Source of the DNA: JBGQAS01 sp964498605
GTDB taxonomy: Bacteria; Chloroflexota; Anaerolineae; Anaerolineales; Anaerolineaceae
Reading direction: 5' to 3'
Length of the DNA stretch: 12,788 nt
Assembly: GCA_964498605.1 (NCBI GenBank)
Contig: CAZCHK010000054.1
Coordinates: 1-12,788 of the forward strand
In this document: positions 1-6,477 of the stretch, piece by piece
Numbering within the stretch: the first letter of the stretch is position 1
Layout: each line of letters starts with the position of its first letter
The notes under the pieces: model-generated
Database searches by the model: none
Told to the model about the DNA's origin: nothing
What the model saw: only the letters and a program-made list of their open reading frames with translations
Program-made: the position numbers and the translations under genes

Positions 1-611
1 GGATTCAGCATGGCTTCCGCCAGGCTTTTGAGGGGTCTGGACATGTAATCAAAGCAGTGCAGCGTGGCTGTCAGCAGCAACACCCCCACGCCACAGACAA
101 CCAGAGACACAGGCAGGGATGCCACCTCGATCCAAAACGATTCAAAATTAACCAGGTGAACCAGGAAAGGCGACGCGATCAATCCCAGGGAGGTTGCCAG
201 CAAACTCACGCCGATTGAAAAGGTGATGATCCCGATGGGCAATTTGATCAGGATGTACGCCAGTCCTTTCCACAACCGGGAGGATGCCAGGTACAGCTTG
301 ATCTTCTTCCAAAAGGTTACTCCCTGGGAGGGCGAGAGCTCGTACGGCTGGATCTTTGCTTCGAGCAGCTCGATTGCCAGGATGCGTTCGAATTTGCTGA
401 TGTACCAGACCAGGAACAATCCAAGGGAGAGGAACAGCACGCCTATCCACAGGATGAACAACCCCACGCCCAGGGACAGAAGCGTGATGAGCAGAACGAA
501 GTAGAAAAGCCCGAACGGAAACAGCAGAAACAGGAAGATCAGGTTTCTCCAGGTGATCGACCGCGTGTACACTCCAAAAAATCTTTCCCAGACACTCTTC
601 TTGCTGCGCAT
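1..611 (-). CDS. Membrane sensor-domain protein (PF13796-like), 3' end outside window
   Basis: The gene starts with the ATG at 611 and stays open for 203 codons to the left edge, so the C-terminus is missing. A GAGG lies about 8 bases upstream of the ATG. After a short basic N-terminus (MRSKKSVWERFFGVYTRS) come two close hydrophobic segments (about residues 24-45 and 47-70). A polar stretch around FERILAIELLEAKIQPYE follows, then a second hydrophobic pair (about 113-145 and 163-182). This four-helix pattern, with FPFGLFYFVLL in the first half and KLPIGIITFSIG in the second, matches the 'putative sensor' family PF13796 as I know it. That domain occurs alone or at the N-terminus of histidine kinases in Actinobacteria and Chloroflexota. 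The missing end decides between those two cases. It is divergent from a PspC-domain gene, which suggests envelope-stress sensing (inference). I am fairly sure of the membrane domain and unsure of the overall protein type. Confidence 0.75.
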   Translation of the reverse strand, partial: MRSKKSVWERFFGVYTRSITWRNLIFLFLLFPFGLFYFVLLITLLSLGVGLFILWIGVLFLSLGLFLVWYISKFERILAIELLEAKIQPYELSPSQGVTFWKKIKLYLASSRLWKGLAYILIKLPIGIITFSIGVSLLATSLGLIASPFLVHLVNFESFWIEVASLPVSLVVCGVGVLLLTATLHCFDYMSRPLKSLAEAMLN

Positions 612-640
612 ATTTACCTCGATGAATTTGATCTCACTTC

Positions 641-646
641 AATATA
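641..646 (-). promoter_or_regulatory. Possible -10 element for the sensor-domain gene
   Basis: TATATT on the minus strand lies about 30 bases upstream of the ATG at 611. No good -35 hexamer is present at 16-18 bases, so the call rests on the -10 and its position only. Confidence 0.3.
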
Positions 647-664
647 CGAGTTTTTCGTCATGGG

Positions 665-681
665 GTTGCAGCGATCGCAAC
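665..681. promoter_or_regulatory. Nested inverted repeat between divergent genes (possible operator)
   Basis: The 17-base stretch GTTGCAGCGATCGCAAC contains the perfect palindrome GCGATCGC (671-678). It is flanked by GTTGC and GCAAC, which are themselves complementary. It sits in the 120-base gap between the divergent sensor-domain and PspC genes, upstream of both likely start points, where a shared regulator could bind. Binding is inference, and GCGATCGC octamers can also be common genomic motifs. Confidence 0.4.
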
Positions 682-699
682 TTAATCATGTGGTGTGCG

Positions 700-705
700 T
701 ATATT
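700..705 (+). promoter_or_regulatory. Possible -10 element for the PspC-domain gene
   Basis: TATATT, overlapping a shifted TATTAT at 702-707, is preceded by TGCG, close to an extended -10. It lies 26 bases upstream of the ATG at 732. No convincing -35 hexamer is present. Confidence 0.35.
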
Positions 706-731
706 ATCTAGAAGGATAACAGGAGATAATC

Positions 732-947
732 ATGTCTACAGAATACCGAAAATTGTATCGTTCAAGAAAAGACCGCATGATTGGCGGTGTGTGCGGTGGG
801 CTGGCGAAGTACTTTAACATGGACCCGACGATCATCCGTTTGATCGCTGTGCTGGGACTTGTGGCTGTGGGTGGAACTTTCCTGGCGTACATTGTTCTGT
901 TGATCGTCGTGCCAGAGGAACCCGTTGACGCTCCTCCGGCAGAATAA
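732..947 (+). CDS. Small PspC-domain membrane protein
   Basis: This 71-residue protein is almost entirely one PspC domain. It has the basic leader KLYRSRKDRMIGGVCGGLAKYF, with the family's GGVCGGLA motif at about residues 18-25. DPTIIRLI follows, then one hydrophobic segment (about 37-62) ending in VVPEEP. PspC domains sit in the cytoplasmic membrane and are linked to the phage-shock/envelope-stress response. Stand-alone copies of this size are common outside Proteobacteria and their exact job is mostly unknown. The start is supported by AGGAG at 721-725, six bases before the ATG. It is divergent from the sensor-domain gene and is followed by a hairpin terminator. The domain call is secure; the physiological role is inferred. 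Confidence 0.92.
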   Translation: MSTEYRKLYRSRKDRMIGGVCGGLAKYFNMDPTIIRLIAVLGLVAVGGTFLAYIVLLIVVPEEPVDAPPAE

Positions 948-957
948 GCTGGTAATC

Positions 958-990
958 AAAATGGATTGGTAAACGCCAATCCATTTTATT
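958..990. terminator. Bidirectional intrinsic terminator between pspC-type and HIT genes
   Basis: AAAATGGATTGG (958-969) and CCAATCCATTTT (976-987) form a perfect 12-base-pair stem with a six-base loop. There are A residues on the left and T residues on the right, so it reads as a hairpin plus U-tract from both strands. It lies exactly between two convergent genes. Confidence 0.88.
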
Positions 991-996
991 TTAATT

Positions 997-1476
997 TCAG
1001 CGCCATGCGTTTTTCAGGCGTTTGAAGGTATCAGCCAGATCTTCGGGGATCACGCGCGTGTCGCCGAGGGTGGTCATAAAATTCGTGTCTCCATCCCAGC
1101 GCGGCAGAACATGGAAGTGGACATGATCTGTGACACCCGCGCCGCCTGCCGAGCCGAGATTGGCACCGACATTGAAACCGTCCGGGCGATAAACCTTTCG
1201 CAGCGCAGTGGTCGTGCGGCTGATGAGCTCCATGATCTCAGCGCGCGTCTCAGCACTCAGGGCTTCGTAGGTCGGCACGTGCTCGTACGGCATCACCAGG
1301 GCGTGTCCGCTGCAGTAGGGGAAGGCGTTCAGGATCACGAAGGAGAACTGCCCTCGAAAAAGGATCAGATTCTCCGGATCATTTCTTTTGCCAACGGCAG
1401 CGCAAAAAACACATTCGCCGCATTTGTGCTCCGCTCCAACATACTTCATGCGCCAGGGCGACCATAATCTTTTCAC
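997..1476 (-). CDS. HIT-family nucleotide hydrolase/phosphorylase (Ap4A phosphorylase-like)
   Basis: This is a histidine-triad protein of 159 residues from the GTG at 1476. The signature HVHFHVLPRW lies near the C-terminus, and the middle His is the nucleophile in this superfamily. The N-terminal CGECVFC looks like a zinc-binding CxxC arrangement. RLWSPWRMKYV, the stretch RPDGFNVGANLG, and PRWDGDTNF after the triad are typical of the Actinobacterial diadenosine-tetraphosphate phosphorylase-like branch (Rv2613c type). It would cleave Ap4A or related nucleotides in the cytosol. I chose the GTG because AAGGAG lies six bases before it. The in-frame ATG at 1491, giving 164 residues, overlaps that ribosome site and has none of its own. 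A TAAAAT at 1501-1506 (minus) would put the transcript start almost on that ATG, again favouring GTG. The exact substrate is uncertain. Confidence 0.92.
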   Translation of the reverse strand: MKRLWSPWRMKYVGAEHKCGECVFCAAVGKRNDPENLILFRGQFSFVILNAFPYCSGHALVMPYEHVPTYEALSAETRAEIMELISRTTTALRKVYRPDGFNVGANLGSAGGAGVTDHVHFHVLPRWDGDTNFMTTLGDTRVIPEDLADTFKRLKNAWR

Positions 1477-1482
1477 GATGTG

Positions 1483-1488
1483 CTCCTT
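1483..1488 (-). promoter_or_regulatory. Ribosome binding site fixing the GTG start of the HIT gene
   Basis: AAGGAG on the minus strand is spaced six bases from the GTG at 1476. It lies inside the codons that follow the alternative ATG at 1491, so it cannot serve that ATG. Confidence 0.75.
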
Positions 1489-1532
1489 CATTCAGGGATG
1501 ATTTTACCTGACTTTTCGCGCCCCTGCGCAGA

Positions 1533-1546
1533 TAACGATTTCGTTA
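1533..1546. promoter_or_regulatory. Perfect dyad upstream of the lipid-kinase operon promoter
   Basis: TAACGATTTCGTTA has six-base arms around a TT centre and ends seven bases before the -35 hexamer. This is a usual place for a dimeric regulator site. In addition, its CGATTTC is repeated inverted as GAAATCG at 1561-1567, so the pair brackets the -35. That a protein binds here is inference. Confidence 0.45.
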
Positions 1547-1552
1547 GCTGGC

Positions 1553-1581
1553 TTGACCATGAAATCGCTTTACTATACAAT
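1553..1581 (+). promoter_or_regulatory. Sigma70-type promoter of the lipid kinase-plsC-xseAB operon
   Basis: TTGACC (1553-1558) and TACAAT (1576-1581) each match the consensus at five of six positions and are separated by exactly 17 bases. Transcription would begin near 1588, leaving a leader of about 50 bases before the ATG at 1638. Confidence 0.75.
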
Positions 1582-1582
1582 G

Positions 1583-1604
1583 TTCAGCATTCCGAAATGC
1601 TGAA
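1583..1604 (+). promoter_or_regulatory. Inverted repeat across the predicted transcription start
   Basis: TTCAGCATT and AATGCTGAA are perfect nine-base arms around CCGA. The left arm covers the predicted start site near 1588, so the element fits a DNA operator better than an RNA hairpin, because most of the left arm would be cut from the transcript. There is no T-run after it, so it is not a terminator. Confidence 0.5.
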
Positions 1605-1632
1605 TAGAAAGCACCCGCGGGTGCGTAGAAAG
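1605..1632 (+). promoter_or_regulatory. 14-base palindrome flanked by TAGAAAG direct repeats in the leader
   Basis: GCACCCGCGGGTGC (1611-1624) is a perfect palindrome. TAGAAAG occurs on both sides, at 1605-1611 and 1626-1632. It ends 13 bases before the ATG of the lipid kinase and could fold as a GC-rich stem next to the ribosome site, or bind a dimeric regulator. Confidence 0.45.
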
Positions 1633-1637
1633 TAATC

Positions 1638-2552
1638 ATGAATCACACAAAATTAATCTACAACCAGGTTGCTGGAAAGGGGCTGTCCGCTCAGGTCGAG
1701 CCCGAGGTTCTACAGCTGCTTGAGGACGCGGGGCTGAAATGTGATATCGACATCACGCAGCACGTGGGACATGCCATCGATCTGGCTTACCAGGCAGCCA
1801 GGAGCGGGTACTCGATGATCATATCCGCCGGTGGGGATGGAACCTCGAACGAGGTTTTAAACGGCCTGATGAAGGCAAAGAAAGAAGGATGCAAGAACAT
1901 CACCATGGCAGTCATCCCGGTCGGGCGCGGCAATGATTTCGCCTACAGCATGGGAGTGCCAGGGGATTATCGGGAAGCCATCCAGGCCATCCAGCGCGGT
2001 GAAAAACACCCTTTGGATGTGGGCCTGGTGTTCGGCGAAGCGTTTCCCGACGGCAGGTACTTCGGCAACGGGGTAGGGATAGGTTTTGACGCCGTGGTGG
2101 GTTTTGAGGCCGCGAAGCTCAAGGTAAAAGGATTCATGGGCTATGTCATCGGAGCCTTGAAAACGATCTTCCTGTACAATAAAGCGCCTCTCATCAGGCT
2201 GGAACTTGATGACGAGGTGATCGAGGACAAATTCTTGATGGTTTCGATCATGAACGGGCGCAGGATGGGCGGAACATTCATGATGGCACCTCAAAGCCTG
2301 CATGACGACGGAAAATTCCATCTGTGCATCGCGGGGAATGTTTCGAAAATGGGTGTTCTCAAGCTCATCCCGCACTTCATGAAGGGCACCCAGGAAGGCA
2401 AGCCGGCCATCAAGTACGCGCTGTCAAGCAAAGTCCGGGCCACAGCGTTGACAAACGGCATTCCCGCGCATGCGGATGGCGAAACGGTCTGCGTGACGGG
2501 AAAAGAAGTCCGCGTTGAAATATTGCCGGCGCAGATTGACCTGATCTATTGA
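1638..2552 (+). CDS. Diacylglycerol kinase-family lipid kinase (YegS/DagK/BmrU type)
   Basis: This 304-residue cytosolic, membrane-associated lipid kinase has the usual family length. The N-terminal KLIYNQVAGKG is the family's IxNPxAG-like start. The nucleotide-binding AGGDGTSNEVLNGL lies at about residues 64-77, and IPVGRGNDFA at about 93-102 is the conserved G-x-x-NDFA stretch. The C-terminal half has FGNGVGIGFDAVVGFEA and ends with HADGETV, both typical of the second domain. Such enzymes phosphorylate diacylglycerol to phosphatidic acid, or undecaprenol-like and other lipids; the substrate cannot be read from sequence. A strong promoter and several inverted repeats precede it. The Shine-Dalgarno sequence is weak (AGAAAG). 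It is the first gene of an operon with plsC four bases behind it. The plsC neighbour supports a role in phospholipid synthesis or recycling. Confidence 0.92.
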   Translation: MNHTKLIYNQVAGKGLSAQVEPEVLQLLEDAGLKCDIDITQHVGHAIDLAYQAARSGYSMIISAGGDGTSNEVLNGLMKAKKEGCKNITMAVIPVGRGNDFAYSMGVPGDYREAIQAIQRGEKHPLDVGLVFGEAFPDGRYFGNGVGIGFDAVVGFEAAKLKVKGFMGYVIGALKTIFLYNKAPLIRLELDDEVIEDKFLMVSIMNGRRMGGTFMMAPQSLHDDGKFHLCIAGNVSKMGVLKLIPHFMKGTQEGKPAIKYALSSKVRATALTNGIPAHADGETVCVTGKEVRVEILPAQIDLIY

Positions 2553-2556
2553 TCCT

Positions 2557-3306
2557 ATGGGATTTAAATTGACCCTTGTCAACTGGCTGATTCGTGGTTT
2601 GAGCAGCCTTTTGGTCAAAAAAGACATCAAACAGCTCGATAAGATCCCGGACACGGGACCGTTGATCCTGGCTGTCAACCACGTCAACTTTCTGGATGTC
2701 CCGATTGTTGCCGCGCACAGCACGCCAAAACCACTGACGGCGCTGGTCAAGGTGGAAACATGGGACAGTCCCTTGATGGGTGAGCTTTTTACCCTTTGGG
2801 ATGCCATTCCCATCCGGCGGGGAGAAGCGGACCTGGACGCGATGCGTGCCGCGGTGAAAGCTCTGGAGAACGGCAGAATCGTGGGAATGGCGCCTGAGGG
2901 AACCCGCTCCGAGCACGGACAGCTGCAACAGGGATTACCAGGAATCGCCCTGCTTGCCGTCCGCAGTAACGCGCCGATCCTGCCCCTGGTATATTACGGA
3001 CACGAAGTGTTTAAGCAAAACATTCGAAAACTGAAGCGCGCGCCGTTCCACGTGGTCGTGGGAGAACCGTTCCGCTTGAACATCAAAGGCCAGGCCCTGT
3101 CCAGGGATATCCGCACGCAGGCGACCAACGAGATCATGTATCAGATGGCCGCGCTGCTGCCTGAGAAGTACCGGGGGATATACGCGGATCTTTCCAGGGC
3201 CACGGAGGAGTTCCTGGAATTCGATGCGGGGCATTCGAGCAACCTGCGGCTGCGAGAAAACGCATCCGCTTCGTTGAAGCACAGCGAAAAACCAATACAA
3301 AAATGA
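2557..3306 (+). CDS. plsC: 1-acyl-sn-glycerol-3-phosphate acyltransferase
   Basis: This 249-residue PlsC-family enzyme attaches a second fatty acid to lysophosphatidic acid, making phosphatidic acid at the inner membrane face. The catalytic HxxxxD motif is NHVNFLD (His42, Asp47). IPIRRGEAD at about 84-92 is the second block, and APEGTRS at about 112-118 is the third, which binds the glycerol-phosphate. An amphipathic N-terminus (residues 1-21) may attach to the membrane. No good ribosome site precedes the ATG and only four bases separate it from the kinase stop, so translation is probably coupled. Its last codon overlaps the start of xseA (ATGA). The tail after about residue 215 is polar and likely not part of the catalytic core. 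The acyl-CoA or acyl-ACP donor cannot be decided from sequence. Confidence 0.92.
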   Translation: MGFKLTLVNWLIRGLSSLLVKKDIKQLDKIPDTGPLILAVNHVNFLDVPIVAAHSTPKPLTALVKVETWDSPLMGELFTLWDAIPIRRGEADLDAMRAAVKALENGRIVGMAPEGTRSEHGQLQQGLPGIALLAVRSNAPILPLVYYGHEVFKQNIRKLKRAPFHVVVGEPFRLNIKGQALSRDIRTQATNEIMYQMAALLPEKYRGIYADLSRATEEFLEFDAGHSSNLRLRENASASLKHSEKPIQK

Positions 3307-4544
3307 ACTTCAACGCATCCTCTCAGATTCTGGCGTCGCCCGTTCCCATTTTAAGCGTCGGAGAGGTCACCCGTCACATACGAGACCTGCTGCAGGAAAA
3401 TGAGACACTGCAGGATGTCTGGGTGGCAGGGGAGGTTACCAATTTTTCCTCGCCGGTATCCGGGCATGTCTACTTCAGCTTGAAGGATGACACTGCCCTG
3501 CTCCGCTGCGTGATCTGGAAGCCCAATGCGTTCCGCCTGAAACCTTTGCTTGGAGACGGGAAGGCCATCCAGGTGCATGGGTCGATCAGGGTCTACGAAC
3601 AGGGCGGAAATTATCAGTTGACCGTGGATGACATCAGGCTGACCGGCGAAGGTGTTCTGTATCAGGAATTTATCAAGTTAAAGGCCTTGCTCGAAGCGGA
3701 AGGTCTGTTTGATGCGGCGAACAAGAAACCCATTCCCTCGATCCCCGGGCGCATCGGCATCGTGACCTCGTCTACGGGAGCAGCCCTGCAGGACATGTTC
3801 AATGTGCTGCGGCGGCGTTTTCCGGTGGCTGATGTTGTCCTCGCTCCCGCTTCCGTTCAGGGAGAGCACGCGCCAGCGGAGATCGTCTCCGCGCTCAACG
3901 CGTTGATCCAGCGCGAGAGACCGGATGTGATCCTGGTGGCGAGAGGCGGAGGCTCACTGGAAGACCTGTGGGCATTTAACGATGCCGGCGTGGTCAGAGC
4001 GATCGCGTCAAGCCCGATACCAGTCGTTACCGGGGTGGGGCATGAAACCGATTTTACGCTGTCGGATTTTGCCGCTGATCTGCGGGCACCGACGCCGACA
4101 GCGGCTGCCGAGCTGGTAACACCGGATATTCAGGAGTTGCGGAAAGCATTTCTGGAAAGTGCGGAGCGGATACAGTACGCCGTTCAGTCAAGGATCAACA
4201 TGGAACGAATCAGCCTGGACAACCAGAAAAAATTGCTGATGAAGGAATCACCCCGGGAAAAAATACAAAATTTACGCCAAAGTCTTGATTTTGTTTCTTC
4301 ATCGCTCCTCAAAGCGATGGGATCCGTGCTCAGCAGCAGCAAGAACCGCTGGGAGCAGTACCGCACAAGACTGATGGCACTGGACCCGAGAGCTGTCCTG
4401 CGGCGCGGTTATGCCCTGGTGACGGATCAGAACGACGCGCTCATAAGAAGTGCGGAGCTTGTAGCCAAGGGTGACATGATCCATGTCCGGCTGGCAAAAG
4501 GGAAACTTGAGGCCGAGGTAAATCATACCTCGCAGGAGGAGTAA
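3303..4544 (+). CDS. xseA: Exodeoxyribonuclease VII large subunit
   Basis: At 413 residues this is the normal length for the catalytic subunit of exonuclease VII, which degrades single-stranded DNA from both ends in mismatch repair and DNA damage processing. The N-terminal OB-fold (about 16-115) shows LSVGEVTRHIRDLL, VWVAGEVTNF and GHVYFSLKDD. The nuclease domain has IGIVTSSTGAALQDM at about 151-165, LVARGGGSLEDLWAFND at about 211-227, and the hallmark GVGHETDFTLSDFAAD at about 244-259 followed by APTPTAAAEL. A coiled-coil stretch and the C-terminal RGYALV/G..L.AEV block complete the family layout. It overlaps plsC by four bases (ATGA) and is followed nine bases later by xseB. All conserved blocks look intact. 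Confidence 0.97.
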   Translation: MNFNASSQILASPVPILSVGEVTRHIRDLLQENETLQDVWVAGEVTNFSSPVSGHVYFSLKDDTALLRCVIWKPNAFRLKPLLGDGKAIQVHGSIRVYEQGGNYQLTVDDIRLTGEGVLYQEFIKLKALLEAEGLFDAANKKPIPSIPGRIGIVTSSTGAALQDMFNVLRRRFPVADVVLAPASVQGEHAPAEIVSALNALIQRERPDVILVARGGGSLEDLWAFNDAGVVRAIASSPIPVVTGVGHETDFTLSDFAADLRAPTPTAAAELVTPDIQELRKAFLESAERIQYAVQSRINMERISLDNQKKLLMKESPREKIQNLRQSLDFVSSSLLKAMGSVLSSSKNRWEQYRTRLMALDPRAVLRRGYALVTDQNDALIRSAELVAKGDMIHVRLAKGKLEAEVNHTSQEE

Positions 4545-4553
4545 AATAACATA

Positions 4554-4793
4554 ATGATAGCGCGACACGAAAAGGAAGAAAATCCACCCCTGAATTACGC
4601 GGACACATTCAAAGAGTTGGAGAAAATTGTTCAGCAGCTGGAGAGCGGCCAACCCACCCTTGAGGAGAGTCTGGAATTGTTCGAACAGGGTCAGGAATTG
4701 CTGAAAAAGTGTTCCAGGATCCTGGATGACACCGATTTGAAAATCAGGCAGCTGACCAAGGAAGAGATTCAAGAAGCGAAATCAGAAGGCTGA
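4554..4793 (+). CDS. xseB: Exodeoxyribonuclease VII small subunit
   Basis: This 79-residue partner of XseA has the short helical hairpin typical of the family: YADTFKELEKIVQQLESG, then LEESLELFEQGQELLKKC, and a charged tail. Several small subunits decorate each large subunit and are needed for activity and to prevent toxicity. AGGAGG sits about 11-13 bases before the ATG, slightly long. An alternative CTG just before NYADTF would give the more usual short N-terminus, so the first ten or so residues are uncertain. Position right behind xseA is the standard arrangement. Confidence 0.95.
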   Translation: MIARHEKEENPPLNYADTFKELEKIVQQLESGQPTLEESLELFEQGQELLKKCSRILDDTDLKIRQLTKEEIQEAKSEG

Positions 4794-4796
4794 TCT

Positions 4797-5231
4797 ATGG
4801 GTTGGCGAATCATACTTTGCGCGGTCTCAGGCTGGCTATTGGCGGGAATTTTGAAGTTCATCCTGTATCGCATCCTGTCGAAGAAATGGGATTGGCAGCT
4901 GATTCTTTCCACGGGGGGCATGCCAAGTTCACACTCAGCTTTTGTTTGCGGAGCCGCTCTGGCAGTCGGTTTGTATGAGGGTTTTAACACCTCCGTGTTC
5001 GCGGTTGCTTTTGTCCTGGCCATCATCGTCCTGGCGGACGCGCAGGGAGTACGGCGCCAGGCGGGTATCCACGCCCAGCGCATAAATTTAATATTAAATG
5101 AAATTTTCCAGGGACACGAGATCTCAAAGCAGCAATTGCAGGAGGTGCTTGGGCATACTCCATTTGAGGTGGCAGCAGGTTCCACGACGGGACTGGTGAC
5201 GACACTGGTTATCTGGCTGTTCTGGCACTAG
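4797..5231 (+). CDS. Divergent PAP2-family membrane protein (DUF212/YuiD-like)
   Basis: This is a 144-residue integral membrane protein. GGMPSSHSAFV (about 40-50) and DAQGVRRQAG (about 81-90) are the family's conserved blocks. The last block carries GHTPFEVAAGSTTG (about 119-132) before the final helix. Hydrophobic segments lie at about 4-22, 48-61, 67-82 and 127-143. The family is distantly related to PAP2 lipid phosphatases, which remove phosphate from phosphatidic acid or isoprenoid pyrophosphates, but its activity is not firmly established. AGAAGG lies seven bases before the ATG, and the gene starts three bases after the xseB stop. Operon mates that make phosphatidic acid suggest a lipid-phosphate substrate (inference). 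No clear terminator follows. Confidence 0.88.
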   Translation: MGWRIILCAVSGWLLAGILKFILYRILSKKWDWQLILSTGGMPSSHSAFVCGAALAVGLYEGFNTSVFAVAFVLAIIVLADAQGVRRQAGIHAQRINLILNEIFQGHEISKQQLQEVLGHTPFEVAAGSTTGLVTTLVIWLFWH

Positions 5232-5243
5232 ACCCGTTTTGTC

Positions 5244-5258
5244 GAATTTCACAAATTC
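5244..5258. promoter_or_regulatory. Inverted repeat overlapping the -35 of the M42 operon
   Basis: GAATTTCACAAATTC has perfect six-base arms and fully covers the -35 hexamer at 5248-5253. A repressor bound here would block the promoter. Low-complexity AT arms of this length can occur by chance. Confidence 0.35.
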
Positions 5259-5276
5259 ACCTGTTGCATGTAAAAT
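5248..5276 (+). promoter_or_regulatory. Sigma70-type promoter of the M42 peptidase operon
   Basis: TTCACA (5248-5253) and TAAAAT (5271-5276) each match consensus at five of six positions with a 17-base spacer. Transcription would start near 5283, giving an unusually long leader of about 130 bases. That leader contains a small hairpin, CCTGC/GCAGG, at 5287-5303, but no recognisable riboswitch. Confidence 0.6.
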
Positions 5277-5412
5277 TAGGTTGTTCCCTGCCAGCTGAGC
5301 AGGTTGGAGTTCGAATTGTTTTGGGTGGGATGATTCGCTCCGGGTTTTTCGCCGAACGGAATAGAGACACATCCGTGATGATTACTCTCCATAGAAAGAG
5401 CATATAAGAATT

Positions 5413-6477
5413 ATGCACAATGGTAAAGAGCAACTGATGGCAATGCTGAGAATGCCAGGACTTTCAGGATATGAGACCCCCGTGCGCGATTTGATCGCCA
5501 AGAACTGGAAGCCCTTTGTTGATGAAAGCTCGATCAGCCGGGTTGGCAGCCTGCACGCATTAAAAAAAGGGGCCGGGAAAGAGCCCCGCAAACGGATTCT
5601 GCTTGCAGCCCACATGGATGCCTGTGGATTCATGGTTTCATCCATCGAGGAGAGCTTTCTGCACATCACGGAGATCGGGGGGTTCGATCCTCGCCTGCTA
5701 CCCGGCCAGGAGGTGGTGGTCCACGGGCAGAAGGAGCTACGCGGGGTGATCACGGCACCCCACGACAGGCTTCTGCCGGCGGTGTACAAGGGAACGGTCA
5801 TTCCCCGTGAAGACTTGATCATTGATGTTGGATTAACCGCCGCACAAGCTTCGCAGCTGATCAAAGTTGGCGACCTGGTCTCGTTTGCCCAGGAGCCCGT
5901 CAAGATCGGTGAAGATATCCTGGTCGGTCATTCTCAGGACGACCGGGCTTCGGTCGCCGTGATCACGGAGTGCCTTGTCCAACTGCAGCACATGATTCAC
6001 ACCTGGGATGTCTGGGCGGTTGCTACCGTGCAGGAAGAGGAAACATTCGCCGGAGCCCTGACATCTCCTTTTGAGCTGCGCCCGCAGATTGCAATCGCCA
6101 TTGATGTCACGTTTGCCAAAAGCTTTGGTTCCACGGACTGGCAAACATTCAGCCTGGATAAAGGTCCGACGATCGGGATGGGACCGAACATTCACCCGGC
6201 ATTGTTCAAAAAATGCAAAGACCTTGCTGAGCATTTGGAGATCCCTCACCAGAAAGAAGTGAATCCAAGGCATTCCGGAACGGATGCCTTCGCGATGCAG
6301 ATCGTCGCCGAGGGGATACCGACGCTGGTCATCGGGATACCCCTGCGGTATATGCACTCGCCGGTGGAAATGGTTCACTATCGAGACATTGAACGCGCGG
6401 GCAGGCTCCTGGCGGAATTCATCAGCTCTCTCGCGGAAGACTATCAGGTCACCTTTGATGAGGTGAATAAAAAATGA
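5413..6477 (+). CDS. M42-family metallo-aminopeptidase, paralogue 1
   Basis: This 354-residue protein belongs to peptidase family M42 (TET/FrvX/YsdC, once misnamed endoglucanase M). These enzymes form large hollow dodecamers in the cytosol and trim short peptides with two metal ions. All metal-site residues are visible: AAHMD (His67, Asp69), HSQDDR (Asp176), the VQEE pair (Glu208, Glu209), AIDVT (Asp231) and YMHSPVE (His315). GTDAFAM at about 289-295 is also conserved. It departs from its two paralogues in having EETFAG where they read EEVGLRG, and HSQDDRAS in place of (S/A)MD(D/N)RIG. The Shine-Dalgarno is weak, with AAAGAG about 11 bases upstream. The stop overlaps the next start (ATGA). 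The family is certain; the preferred residue is not readable. Confidence 0.93.
   Translation: MHNGKEQLMAMLRMPGLSGYETPVRDLIAKNWKPFVDESSISRVGSLHALKKGAGKEPRKRILLAAHMDACGFMVSSIEESFLHITEIGGFDPRLLPGQEVVVHGQKELRGVITAPHDRLLPAVYKGTVIPREDLIIDVGLTAAQASQLIKVGDLVSFAQEPVKIGEDILVGHSQDDRASVAVITECLVQLQHMIHTWDVWAVATVQEEETFAGALTSPFELRPQIAIAIDVTFAKSFGSTDWQTFSLDKGPTIGMGPNIHPALFKKCKDLAEHLEIPHQKEVNPRHSGTDAFAMQIVAEGIPTLVIGIPLRYMHSPVEMVHYRDIERAGRLLAEFISSLAEDYQVTFDEVNKK

Noticed and set aside
1477..1491. ATG start of the HIT protein giving 164 residues
   Set aside because: The ribosome site lies downstream of this ATG and is correctly spaced for the GTG at 1476.
1583..1624. Tandem hairpins before the lipid kinase read as a terminator
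   Set aside because: No T-run follows either stem, and a strong promoter directly precedes them.
1605..1632. TAGAAAG direct repeats as a target-site duplication of a mobile element
   Set aside because: Only a 14-base palindrome lies between them, and no transposase or inverted ends are present.
1857..2375. 172-codon open frame on the minus strand inside the lipid kinase
   Set aside because: It is antisense to conserved kinase motifs and has no recognisable domain.
2410..2928. 172-codon open frame on the minus strand across the lipid kinase and plsC
   Set aside because: It lies opposite two well-conserved genes, has low-complexity residue content, and shows no domain or ribosome site.
5287..5330. 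tRNA-like stretch with AGCTGAGCAGG and GAGTTCGAATT, recalling D-arm and T-loop sequences
   Set aside because: The bases either side of TTCGAAT do not pair as a T-stem, and no acceptor or anticodon stem can be built around them.
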